A stretch of 36,718 nucleotides of DNA from a bacterium (lineage in GTDB: Bacteria; Patescibacteriota; Patescibacteriia; SG8-24). The notes below the pieces were generated by a model, which was not told where the DNA came from, did no database searches, and saw nothing but the letters and a program-made list of their open reading frames with translations. Below, piece after piece: positions 8,915-19,947 of this stretch. Position 1 is the first letter of the stretch; each line of letters begins with the position of its first letter. The stretch is taken from positions 1 to 36,718 of the forward strand of contig JAHFIV010000005.1 of the NCBI GenBank assembly GCA_023246225.1. Reading direction: 5' to 3'. The translations under genes were made by a program, and so were the position numbers.

Positions 8915-10684
8915 ATGGACAAACGGTGGCGTGTCGCGCCCGAAGTATCGAGAGAAATGACGCAGCGATTTCCGGAGGTGCACCCGATTGCGTTGCGGCT
9001 TCTTGTGAATCGTGGGATTTCGACGCAAGACGCGGTCGATGAATTTCTTGAGCCAGACTATGAGGATTTGCATGATCCTTTTTTGTTTCGGAATATGGAG
9101 GCTGCGTGTGAACGCGTTTGGAATGCGATTCATGACGGCGAAAAGGTTGTGATTCACGGTGATTATGACGCCGACGGCATCACCGGCTCGACCGTGCTCA
9201 TGACCACGTTTCGTGATGCGGCGAAACGACTCGGTAAAGACCCCGCACTGCTCACGAGTTATCTTCCGCATCGCGAAAAAGATGGGTACGGTGTGCGACC
9301 AGAGAACGTCGAGCGTCTTGCGAAAGACGGCGCGACGCTGATGATCACCGTCGATTGTGGCATTTCGTGCGAACCGGAGATCACACTCGCAAAAAAATGC
9401 GGGATGGACACGATCGTGGTCGATCATCACCAGATCCCCGCAAAAATTCCTGATTGCATCATCCTGCATCCGCTCGTCGAGGGCGAAACGTATCCTTTTA
9501 AAAAACTCGCAGCGGTCGGCGTGTCATTTAAGTTCGCGTGCGGATTCATTACTTACTGTGCGCGAAAGGGTTCGTCTTATGAAGTCGGGTATGAAAAATG
9601 GTTGATGGATCTCGTGGCGATCGCGACCGTCACCGACGTGATGCCGCTCATCGGAGAAAACCGCACGCTCGAACGATACGGACTCGTAGTGCTGAATAAA
9701 ACTCGACGGATCGGTCTTCGGAAATTGATCGAAGCCGCGGGACTCGAGTTTGGTTCGATGGATACGACTTCGGTCGGATTTTCGATCGGTCCCCGCATCA
9801 ACGCGGCGTCACGGATGGAGCACGCAGAGCTTGCGTTCAAATGTTTGATGGCAGAAACAGAAGAAGACGCGACGGAGTACGCGAAGCGACTCGACCAAGC
9901 GAACCGTGACCGACAAAAATATACCGAAGAGATCATGGCAGTGGCGAAACGGGTAGTCGCTCTCCAGGGAGAGAGAAAAATACATTGCATCATAGGCGAA
10001 GGATGGTCTGCGGGGATCGTCGGGCTCGTTGCGGGTCGGATCGCGAACGAGCGCGGACGGCCGGTGTTTGTATTTGGACGCGAGGGTGAACGGATCGTCG
10101 GTTCTGGTCGGAGTATTCCTGAGTTTGATGTGGTGAAGGCGATGGACAGTGCAAAGGACTACATCGCGCGATACGGTGGACATCCGCAAGCATGCGGTCT
10201 CACCATTATGGGCGAAGAAAATTACGCCGCGTTTTGTCGTGCGGTCGAAGGATATGCGGACGAGATTCTCGCGGACGTGGATCTCCGTCCCGCGATCGAC
10301 ATCGATGCGGAACTCGCGATGAGTCAAGTGACATGGGATTTGATAGACTGGATAGCGAAGCTCGAGCCGTACGGTGAAGGGAATCCGCGGCCGAAGTTTT
10401 TACTTCGCGGTCTCGATGTATCCGCTGTTGACATCATTGGTAAAAATAAAAATACCGTTCGTATCGCGGCGCGCGGCGATCTCCCGAGGGAAGGAAAATT
10501 CATCGGTTTCAATTTTGTTTCCAAAGTAGAAGGGATCTGCCCCGGGATGACCGTCGATGCGGTTGTTGAACTTGGTATCAATGCGTGGAACGGGAACAAA
10601 GAAATTCAACTGAAGCTCGTCGACGTTCGTGCAGCGGAAACAGAAAGAGTGGAGGTAAAAAGGTTAAAAGGTGTAAAAGTTTAG
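8915..10684 (+). CDS. recJ: Single-stranded-DNA exonuclease RecJ
   Basis: HGDYDADGITGSTVL, TVDCGIS, VVDHHQIP (DHH), GYGGHPQACG-like RYGGHPQACGLTI (DHHA1). Start at ATG 8915. Confidence 0.96.
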   Translation: MDKRWRVAPEVSREMTQRFPEVHPIALRLLVNRGISTQDAVDEFLEPDYEDLHDPFLFRNMEAACERVWNAIHDGEKVVIHGDYDADGITGSTVLMTTFRDAAKRLGKDPALLTSYLPHREKDGYGVRPENVERLAKDGATLMITVDCGISCEPEITLAKKCGMDTIVVDHHQIPAKIPDCIILHPLVEGETYPFKKLAAVGVSFKFACGFITYCARKGSSYEVGYEKWLMDLVAIATVTDVMPLIGENRTLERYGLVVLNKTRRIGLRKLIEAAGLEFGSMDTTSVGFSIGPRINAASRMEHAELAFKCLMAETEEDATEYAKRLDQANRDRQKYTEEIMAVAKRVVALQGERKIHCIIGEGWSAGIVGLVAGRIANERGRPVFVFGREGERIVGSGRSIPEFDVVKAMDSAKDYIARYGGHPQACGLTIMGEENYAAFCRAVEGYADEILADVDLRPAIDIDAELAMSQVTWDLIDWIAKLEPYGEGNPRPKFLLRGLDVSAVDIIGKNKNTVRIAARGDLPREGKFIGFNFVSKVEGICPGMTVDAVVELGINAWNGNKEIQLKLVDVRAAETERVEVKRLKGVKV

Positions 10685-10718
10685 AGATACGGACTTCTAC
10701 ATCTTTAAACCTTTTCAT

Positions 10719-11129
10719 ATGAAACTTATTATTTATACTGACGGTGGAGCACGCGGGAACCCTGGTCCCGCTGGCTTGGGTGTGTACATCACGGACGAAG
10801 AGGGGAACGTTGTGAAAGAACATTCGCGGTATCTCGGTGCGCAGACCAACAACTACGCCGAGTACATGGCGATCGTCGATGCGCTCACGCATGCAAAGGA
10901 GCTCGGTGCAGACGAGGTCGCAATGCGTATGGACTCTGAGCTCGCCGTGCGTCAATTGAACGGTATTTATAAAGTAAAAAATGCTGCGCTTGCCATACTT
11001 TTTATGCAAGTGCATAATCTTCGACTTTCGTTTCGTAAGGTGACGTTCACCCACGTGCGGCGCGAACAGAATACGCACGCAGATCGACTCGTAAACGCGG
11101 CGATCGATAAGCATCACGGGAAACGATGA
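10719..11129 (+). CDS. Ribonuclease HI-like protein
   Basis: LIIYTDGGARGNPGPAGLGVYI, NNYAEYMAIVDAL, MDSELAVRQLNG, HVRREQNTHADRLVN. Confidence 0.94.
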   Translation: MKLIIYTDGGARGNPGPAGLGVYITDEEGNVVKEHSRYLGAQTNNYAEYMAIVDALTHAKELGADEVAMRMDSELAVRQLNGIYKVKNAALAILFMQVHNLRLSFRKVTFTHVRREQNTHADRLVNAAIDKHHGKR

Positions 11130-11173
11130 CACGTGGTGCGTCGCAAAGAAAAGTTGTATACTAGGAGGTGTCT

Positions 11174-12271
11174 ATGGGGTTTTTTGGTAGTAAAAAACAG
11201 AGTTATCTCGGTGTTGATCTTGGTACTGGCGGGATTAAGCTTGTTGAACTCCAAAATGAAAAGGGGAGAGCGCGGTTGTTTACCTACGGATTCACCGAGC
11301 GTCTTCCTGATGCGCAGCCGGTGAATCTCGTTGATGCACCAAAAGAAACCGCCGACCTTTTAAGGAAGATCGTGCAAAAAAGTAAAACGAGCACCACGCG
11401 TACCATCGCTGGACTTCCGATCGCATCAATTTTTAGTGCGGTGGTCACTGTTCCGAAAACCGTCGAAAAAAATCTTCGTGACGCAGTGCAGCGCCAAGCG
11501 CGAAAACTAATGCCGGTACCTCTTGAGGAGATGGTGCTTGATTATAAATTGGTTGCACCACCAGGAGATAAAACAAAAATTGAAAAAACTGTCGATAAAA
11601 AAGACGAAGCAAAAACCATGCAAGTGCTCGTCACTGGCGCATCGAAAACGATGGTGCAAAAATACGTGACCGTCTTCAAACTTGCAGGACTGGAACTGCT
11701 CAGTCTTGAAACAGAAAGTTTTGCGTTGATACGTTCGCTTATCGGCAAAGATCGTTCGACAACGATGATCGTCGACATGGGATCGGTTCGAACGAACATT
11801 ATCATCGTTGAAAACGGTATTCCTTTTGTGACGCGCAGTGTCGACATCGGCGGGGCAACGCTCACAAGAGCGATGTCGAACGCACTCGCTATGGATATCA
11901 AAACTGCCGAGCAAACAAAATGCGATATCAAAGGCATTTCCTCGATGTATCCCAACGAAGGACTACCAAAAATTTTTGAAACGTCTATCGCGCCGCTTCT
12001 CACTGAACTGCAATACTCAATGAAGTTGTATCTCGGGAGGACTGAGGGAGATACGGGTCAAGGAAAAAATATTGAAAAAATTATTTTAACCGGTGGATCG
12101 GCGGCGCTTCCTGCGCTCGCCCCGTATTTTGCAAAAGCGATGGGTATTAAAACGTACGTCGGTGATCCGTGGGCGCGGGTGGTGTACTCGGATGAGCTTC
12201 GTCCAGTACTCGAAGAGATCGGCCCTCGTTTCGCCACATCACTTGGACTTGCGATGAGAGACATCGAGTAA
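11174..12271 (+). CDS. pilM: Type IV pilus assembly protein PilM
   Basis: MGFFGSKKQSYLGVDLGTGGIKLVEL, actin-like fold motifs (VDMGSVRTNIIIVENG, ILTGGSAALPAL); AGGAGG upstream of ATG. Confidence 0.92.
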   Translation: MGFFGSKKQSYLGVDLGTGGIKLVELQNEKGRARLFTYGFTERLPDAQPVNLVDAPKETADLLRKIVQKSKTSTTRTIAGLPIASIFSAVVTVPKTVEKNLRDAVQRQARKLMPVPLEEMVLDYKLVAPPGDKTKIEKTVDKKDEAKTMQVLVTGASKTMVQKYVTVFKLAGLELLSLETESFALIRSLIGKDRSTTMIVDMGSVRTNIIIVENGIPFVTRSVDIGGATLTRAMSNALAMDIKTAEQTKCDIKGISSMYPNEGLPKIFETSIAPLLTELQYSMKLYLGRTEGDTGQGKNIEKIILTGGSAALPALAPYFAKAMGIKTYVGDPWARVVYSDELRPVLEEIGPRFATSLGLAMRDIE

Positions 12272-12345
12272 ATTTTTTGCAGAGGTCGACGCAATCTGCT
12301 ACACTAGCATTTGTTATTCTCGCCTACTTTTAAGAGCGAAAACGT

Positions 12346-12816
12346 ATGACAAAAGTAAATAATAAAGGTTTTACACTCATTGAGCTGCTCGTGGTTGTCG
12401 CTATCATCGGCTTGCTTTCGACGCTCGCTGTGGTCGCTTTAAATAGCGCAAGACAAAAATCACGAGATGCGAAACGTGTAGCAGATATCAAACAAGTGCA
12501 AACCGCGCTCGAATTATATTTTGCAGATCAAAACAACTATCCGACAGCAACGAACGCTGTTGAGCTTGGGGATGCAAATCATAAAGCGCTTTGTTCGAGT
12601 GGTGCGTGGACAGCGTCATGTGCGGGTGGAACAACATACATGGGTCTCGTCCCTGCACCAGCGCTGCCCGCTGACGGTTCCTGCAACACCACAAACAACG
12701 CCTACGCCTATTCTTCCGCCGCAGGAACTACCTACACGATTACTTTCTGTCTCGGTGGCGCGGTCGGTGAGCTCGCTGCTGGTCCGCATACCGCTTCGCC
12801 AAACGGGATTCAATAA
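12346..12816 (+). CDS. Type IV pilin-like protein with class III prepilin leader
   Basis: NNKGFTLIELLVVVAIIGLLSTLAVVALNSARQKSRDAKRVADIKQVQTALELYF. Confidence 0.95.
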   Translation: MTKVNNKGFTLIELLVVVAIIGLLSTLAVVALNSARQKSRDAKRVADIKQVQTALELYFADQNNYPTATNAVELGDANHKALCSSGAWTASCAGGTTYMGLVPAPALPADGSCNTTNNAYAYSSAAGTTYTITFCLGGAVGELAAGPHTASPNGIQ

Positions 12817-12858
12817 GGTCCACAATTTGTCACTTTGTCATTCCAGCCTTCCTTCTAT

Positions 12859-12965
12859 TGTCATTCCGGGCCGTGACCCGGAATCTAGAACGTAAAAAAG
12901 AGACCAAACGTATTTTGTTTGGTCTCTTTTATTTTCTGGGTTCCGGCTCGGAGGCCGGAATGACA
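12859..12965. repeat. Two-armed REP/BIME-like inverted repeat, copy R3
   Basis: TGTCATTCCGGGCCGTGACCCGGAATCTAGAA ... GAGACCAAACGTATTTTGTTTGGTCTC ... TTCCGGCTCGGAGGCCGGAATGACA. Confidence 0.92.
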
Positions 12966-13009
12966 GGGAAAAGAAAGCCGGAATAAAAAGTGTGTGCTAT
13001 GCTACGCAC

Positions 13010-13771
13010 ATGACACCGCTCCTCGCTGCGTTTATTTTTATGTTCGGTACCGCAATCGGAAGTTTTCTCTCTGTGGTGCTTTGGCGTCTCCACACCGGAG
13101 AACAATTTGTATTTGGGCGATCACATTGCACGCGTTGCTCGCATACTCTCGCGCTCCATGACCTGATTCCGATCGTAAGCTACCTCTCACTTAGAGGACG
13201 TTGTCGATATTGTCATCATCCAGTAGACCCCTCTTACATAGTACTAGAGATTATTACCGGGACACTTTTTGTTATCGCAGCCATTCTGATTCTTCGTGGA
13301 CCACTCACTTTTACGAACGTTGCGCGGCTCCTGCTCGATTGGTACTTGATCGCTACGTTCATCGTTGTTTTTGTATTCGATCTTCGCCACATGTTGATTC
13401 TTCGCAGTGTTACACTGCCTGCGGTGGTGATCGCTGTAGTAGGAAATGTTGCGCTCGGCATGCCCGTCACATCTCTCGCGCTCGGCATGCTTCTCGGCGC
13501 AGGATTTTTTTATGTGCAATATACGATGTCGAAAGGACGGTGGGTTGGTGGTGGCGATATCCAACTCGGATTACTCATCGGTGCAGCGCTCGGCGCACGG
13601 TACGGACTCGCAGCGATTTTTTTCGCCTACATCACCGGTGCGATTTACGGCACCGCGTTGGTCGTTCTACACAAAAAAGAACTACAGAGCAAAATTCCGT
13701 TCGGAACGTTTCTCTCAGCCTCATCTGTTGCAATGCTGCTTTTTGGCACACAACTTCTTGGGAACCTCTGA
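13010..13771 (+). CDS. pilD: Prepilin peptidase (type IV leader peptidase / A24 family)
   Basis: FGTAIGSFLSVVLWRL, CxxC pair (CTRCSH...CRYCHHP), GGGDIQLGLLIGAALG. Confidence 0.93.
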   Translation: MTPLLAAFIFMFGTAIGSFLSVVLWRLHTGEQFVFGRSHCTRCSHTLALHDLIPIVSYLSLRGRCRYCHHPVDPSYIVLEIITGTLFVIAAILILRGPLTFTNVARLLLDWYLIATFIVVFVFDLRHMLILRSVTLPAVVIAVVGNVALGMPVTSLALGMLLGAGFFYVQYTMSKGRWVGGGDIQLGLLIGAALGARYGLAAIFFAYITGAIYGTALVVLHKKELQSKIPFGTFLSASSVAMLLFGTQLLGNL

Positions 13772-13794
13772 AAAACTATATTCCAGAGGTTCCC
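13760..13794. repeat. Solo inverted repeat GGGAACCTCTG...CAGAGGTTCCC overlapping the pilD stop (possible IS-end remnant or terminator-like hairpin)
   Basis: Perfect 11-bp arms; 17-bp GGGAACCTCTGAAAAAC recurs at 34427. Confidence 0.75.
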
Positions 13795-13807
13795 TTGCAT
13801 GGTTTAA

Positions 13808-15883
<2,076 letters not shown>

Positions 15884-15905
15884 GTTCCCTAGATCCAATA
15901 GTTGT

Positions 15906-16199
15906 ATGAAACTCTCCATTGAAGAAGTTGAGCACATCGCAACGCTCAGTCGATTAGAACTTTCTACAGAAGAGAAGTCTGCGTTTGCATCGCAGCTTTC
16001 TTCTGTTCTTGAATATGTCGACAAACTCGCCGCAGTTGATACCTCTGATATTGAACCGATGGCACACAGCCTACCGGTGCGAAACGTGTTTCGGGAAGAC
16101 GAAGCAACAGCATGTGGCGATACAGTCCGAGATGCGCTGCTCAAGAATTTTCCTGAACGACAAAACGATCTCCTCAAGGTGAAAGCAGTTTTTTCTTGA
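15906..16199 (+). CDS. gatC: Asp-tRNA(Asn)/Glu-tRNA(Gln) amidotransferase subunit C
   Basis: IEEVEHIATLSRLELSTEEKSAFASQLSSVLEYVDKL; adjacent to gatA. Confidence 0.94.
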   Translation: MKLSIEEVEHIATLSRLELSTEEKSAFASQLSSVLEYVDKLAAVDTSDIEPMAHSLPVRNVFREDEATACGDTVRDALLKNFPERQNDLLKVKAVFS

Positions 16200-16202
16200 T
16201 GT

Positions 16203-17666
16203 ATGCCAGGGATGACACTCACCGAAGTTGGTGCAGCTTTTGACGAAGGGGCGCTCACTGCACGAGAGCTCACCGAAAAATGTCTTACAGTTGCGCGACA
16301 AAATGCGGACACCACGCATGCGTACGTGACGCTCACAGAAGACGAAGCGTTTACTGCGGCGGACGCTGCAGACGAACGCATCAAACGTCGTTCGCGACTT
16401 TCGATACTCGACGGTGTGCCCGTCGCAGTAAAAGATAACATGCTCGTTGCAGGTATTCGCGCAACTGCAGGATCGCACATCATTACAAATTATGTTGCGC
16501 CTTACGATGCCACGATCGTTTCGCGACTCAAGGCGGCAGGTGCTGTGCTTGTCGGCAAAACAAACATGGATGAATTTGCGATGGGCTCCTCGACAGAAAC
16601 ATCGTGTCATGGCCCAACGCGCAACCCGTGGAACACCGAAAAAATTCCCGGAGGTTCGTCGGGTGGTGCTGCTGTCGCGGTCGCCGAAGGTTCCGCGATC
16701 GTTTCGCTCGGTTCAGATACCGGCGGATCGATTCGCCAACCTGCGGCGATGTGTGGCGTGGTCGGTTTGAAACCAACCTACGGTCGCGTTTCGCGATACG
16801 GACTGATGGCGATGGCGTCGAGCCTCGATCAGATCGGTCCATTTGCTCGCACCGCCGAAGATGCTGCGCGTGTACTTTCAGTGATCGAAGGTCGCGATCC
16901 GATGGATTCAACGAGTGTTGATCTCGAACCTTCCTGGAAAGTACCGTTGCGATTCCCTTCATCTCTGAAAGGTTTACGTGTCGGATTACCGAAAGAATAT
17001 TTTGTTTCGGGGATGGACAGCGATGTCGAGCGAGCGGTGCGCGATGCGGTCGCTGCACTCGAAAATCTCGGCGCAGAAATCAAAGAAGTCACCCTTCCGC
17101 ATGCGGAGTACGCACTCGCGGTGTATTATGTACTGATGCCGTCTGAGGTGAGCTCGAATCTTTCGCGATTCGACGGTATCCGTTTCGGTACTCGCGTCGC
17201 TGGAGCATCGCTCGAAGAAACATACCGCAAATCACGCGGCACAGGATTTGGAAAAGAAGTGCGACGACGTATCATGCTCGGCACCTATGCGCTTTCGTCG
17301 GGTTATTACGATGCGTATTATTTGAAGGCGCTCAAAGTACGACGGTTGATTTCCAATGATTTCGCACAAGCGTTCACTGAAGTTGATGTGATCGCCACAC
17401 CGACATCGCCGAGTGTCGCCTGGAACATCGGTGAAAAATTTGATGATCCGCTCGCGATGTATCTTTCTGACATCTATACAGTGTCGGTGAACGTTGCCGG
17501 TCTTCCTGCAGTAAGCGTGCCTTGCGGATTCTCGAACGGATTACCTGTGGGACTCCAACTGATCGGTCGACACTTCGATGAGAAGACGATTCTTGGTACT
17601 GCGCATGCATACGAACATGCCGCAGGTCTTCGCGAGCAGCTTTCTTCACCGACCTCGATAAAATAA
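16203..17666 (+). CDS. gatA: Asp-tRNA(Asn)/Glu-tRNA(Gln) amidotransferase subunit A
   Basis: VAVKDNML, GKTNMDEFAMGSSTETS, PGGSSGGAAVAVAEG, SLGSDTGGSIRQPAAMCGVVGLKPTYGRVSRYG. Confidence 0.98.
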   Translation: MPGMTLTEVGAAFDEGALTARELTEKCLTVARQNADTTHAYVTLTEDEAFTAADAADERIKRRSRLSILDGVPVAVKDNMLVAGIRATAGSHIITNYVAPYDATIVSRLKAAGAVLVGKTNMDEFAMGSSTETSCHGPTRNPWNTEKIPGGSSGGAAVAVAEGSAIVSLGSDTGGSIRQPAAMCGVVGLKPTYGRVSRYGLMAMASSLDQIGPFARTAEDAARVLSVIEGRDPMDSTSVDLEPSWKVPLRFPSSLKGLRVGLPKEYFVSGMDSDVERAVRDAVAALENLGAEIKEVTLPHAEYALAVYYVLMPSEVSSNLSRFDGIRFGTRVAGASLEETYRKSRGTGFGKEVRRRIMLGTYALSSGYYDAYYLKALKVRRLISNDFAQAFTEVDVIATPTSPSVAWNIGEKFDDPLAMYLSDIYTVSVNVAGLPAVSVPCGFSNGLPVGLQLIGRHFDEKTILGTAHAYEHAAGLREQLSSPTSIK

Positions 17667-17673
17667 TTTCTCT

Positions 17674-18252
17674 ATGTCTATGACGCGTCGCATGATAAAA
17701 AAAACAGCGGGAAGTCGGGGACGTAGTGGTCTTAGCAGAAAAGAAAAAATGTCACGCGGTGGCGTGCGTGCAGCACAAGTGCAACGCTCAGGCGTCATAA
17801 AAAATAACGCGCCACGCGGTGGCGTTGTCCGCTGTGAAGGCTGTTCAGCGATCTGGTATGATAAGCACTGGCATTCGCCGCTCGTTGTTGAGCACATGAA
17901 ACTTGCAACGCAGGCGGTCGGTTTGTGCGACGAATGTCATCGGGCGGGGCAAAATGCAAAAGGGGCGGTATCGTATGCGGGCGAAATAACGCTCGATGGC
18001 GAATTTGCACCAAAAGAAAAAGAGGAAATTCTTGCGCTCGTGCGAAACATCGGCAAGCGAGCGATGAAACGTGATCCGGAAGACCGTGTAGTGCGCATCG
18101 CCGAAGCGGGTGGTGCAATAAAAATATTTACTTCCGACAATCAACTCGCAGTTGCGATCGGAAAACAAATACATGACGCGCGAAAAGGTGGAGAACTTCG
18201 TATTACGTGGTCACGAACAGATCTCCCTGTACGCGTGCATTGGACGAAATAA
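17674..18252 (+). CDS. Zinc-ribbon protein of unknown function (CxxC...CxxC; possibly BCAM0308/NMD3-like)
   Basis: CEGCSAIWYDKHW...LCDECHRA, basic N-terminus; operon-like position. Confidence 0.75.
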   Translation: MSMTRRMIKKTAGSRGRSGLSRKEKMSRGGVRAAQVQRSGVIKNNAPRGGVVRCEGCSAIWYDKHWHSPLVVEHMKLATQAVGLCDECHRAGQNAKGAVSYAGEITLDGEFAPKEKEEILALVRNIGKRAMKRDPEDRVVRIAEAGGAIKIFTSDNQLAVAIGKQIHDARKGGELRITWSRTDLPVRVHWTK

Positions 18253-18255
18253 ATC

Positions 18256-18714
18256 ATGTCTGTAACCATCGACATCGCAAGCGCATTCTGGGTGATCATC
18301 ACCATTCTTTTTGCTGTTCTGATTATCGGTATTTTTTGGATGATGATCGCAAAAGTTCGCAGCTTTTTTGCTTCACGAAAATTTGATGGCACCGACAGAG
18401 AGACGATGCGGCGACGGTGGATGGAGATCGAGCAGATGCTCGAGTCACCTGGAGAGATGAGCCGCAAACTCGCGATCATCGAAGCAGACAAGTTGCTTGA
18501 CTATGCGTTGAAGTCGCTCGCCATGCCTGGCATGACGCTCGGTGAGCGATTAAAATTTGCGCAGTACAAGTATCCCGATTTGCGTGAGGTGTGGTGGGCA
18601 CATAAAATACGCAATCAACTCGCGCACGAAACGAGCTATCATCTTGACGCCGGCCTCGCACGCAACGCGATACGAACGTTCAAAAAAGCGCTCGTACGTC
18701 TCGGGGCAATTTAG
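18256..18714 (+). CDS. Membrane-anchored protein with HEPN-like RNxxxH motif, 152 aa
   Basis: N-terminal TM helix, then helical domain ending HKIRNQLAHETSYHLDAGLARNAIRTFKKAL. Confidence 0.75.
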   Translation: MSVTIDIASAFWVIITILFAVLIIGIFWMMIAKVRSFFASRKFDGTDRETMRRRWMEIEQMLESPGEMSRKLAIIEADKLLDYALKSLAMPGMTLGERLKFAQYKYPDLREVWWAHKIRNQLAHETSYHLDAGLARNAIRTFKKALVRLGAI

Positions 18715-18719
18715 AACCT

Positions 18720-19502
18720 ATGATCCCTTTTTTTCGCCTCACCACCATCCCACTTGGACCGATCCAAATTCAGGTATGGGGACTTTTTGTTGCGCTCGGT
18801 ATGGGTGTTGCACTTTTTTTTGGACAACGAGAAGCTGCACGCCGCGACCTGAGTAGGGAACAGTTCATCGATTTCGCCTGCTGGATTCTTGTGGGCGCAC
18901 TTCTCGGCGCACGAATATTTTATGCGATCGCGTATCAACCGAACACATACCTTGCCGATCCTCTAAAAATTTTACGAGTGTGGGAAGGTGGCATGTCGAG
19001 TTTCGGTGGTTTTTTCGGTGCGGCGATCGGTGCGTTTTTTTACGCACGACGTGCAGGTCTTTCTTTCATGAAATACGCGAACGTTGCCGCGTACGTACTT
19101 CCTCTCGGCTACGGCATCGGCAGAATCGGATGCTTTCTCATCCACGACCACCCAGGTACGCTCTCACACTCGCTGCTCGCAGTTCGCTATCCTGGTGGCG
19201 CGCGACTTGATCACGGACTACTCCTTTCATTGCTCGGATTTGCATTATTCGTGGTGTTTTTTTTCATCAACCGTCGTCATAAAGGATTTAGTGAACGCGG
19301 ATTCCTTTTCCTTTTTATGCTATGCTACGGAGTAGTACGTTTTTTTCTTGATTTTTATCGCGCTTGGGATTTACCAGGTGCTGATCTACGCTTTTTTCTT
19401 CTCACTCCCGCGCAATATGGATGTTTGCTCTTCATCGCGGTCGGAATTTTAGGGCTCGCAAAATATACTTATGTTTCGACTGTTCAAAGGGAAGGAAACT
19501 GA
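18720..19502 (+). CDS. lgt: Prolipoprotein diacylglyceryl transferase
   Basis: WGLFVALGMGVALFFGQREA, GARIFYAI, GGMSSFGGFFGAAIGAFFYARR, GYGIGRIGCFLIHDHPG. Confidence 0.95.
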   Translation: MIPFFRLTTIPLGPIQIQVWGLFVALGMGVALFFGQREAARRDLSREQFIDFACWILVGALLGARIFYAIAYQPNTYLADPLKILRVWEGGMSSFGGFFGAAIGAFFYARRAGLSFMKYANVAAYVLPLGYGIGRIGCFLIHDHPGTLSHSLLAVRYPGGARLDHGLLLSLLGFALFVVFFFINRRHKGFSERGFLFLFMLCYGVVRFFLDFYRAWDLPGADLRFFLLTPAQYGCLLFIAVGILGLAKYTYVSTVQREGN

Positions 19503-19506
19503 AGCG

Positions 19507-19947
19507 ATGCAAATAACCGTGCTGCAATTTGCAGTCGGTGCGGTGTTCCTCTGGTTCGGTATCGATAAATGGGTGCATCCATCAGCATGGTACGGTTGGA
19601 TACCTCCGTGGTTCATCGCAATGCTCCCGAAAGGAGGCCTCGATTCTTTCATCTATCTTAACGGTGTTCTTGAGGTGGCGATCGGTATCGCTTTTGTCGC
19701 AAATCGTTTTGTTGCAATCGCTGCGGCGATCGCAAGTGCATTTTTACTCGCAATCTCATTTACCGTCGGAGTAAATGAAGTCACTATTCGCGATAGCGCT
19801 TTACTCGGCGTGTGTCTCGTTCTTTTCATCAATGCAAGCAACAAAGAACGGTGGCGTCTTTCGCCGCATGTCGTCAGTACGATGTACGGCGCATATATTT
19901 TTTATCTATTTCTCTACGGTGTGTGGTACCTTCGCATCGCGCCATGA
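19507..19947 (+). CDS. DoxX-like small integral membrane protein
   Basis: FAVGAVFLWFGIDKWVHPSAW ... multiple TM helices; start set to ATG 19507 after lgt. Confidence 0.7.
   Translation: MQITVLQFAVGAVFLWFGIDKWVHPSAWYGWIPPWFIAMLPKGGLDSFIYLNGVLEVAIGIAFVANRFVAIAAAIASAFLLAISFTVGVNEVTIRDSALLGVCLVLFINASNKERWRLSPHVVSTMYGAYIFYLFLYGVWYLRIAP

Noticed and set aside
12521-12895. 124-aa plus-strand ORF
   Set aside because: Alternative frame of the pilin gene running into repeat R3.
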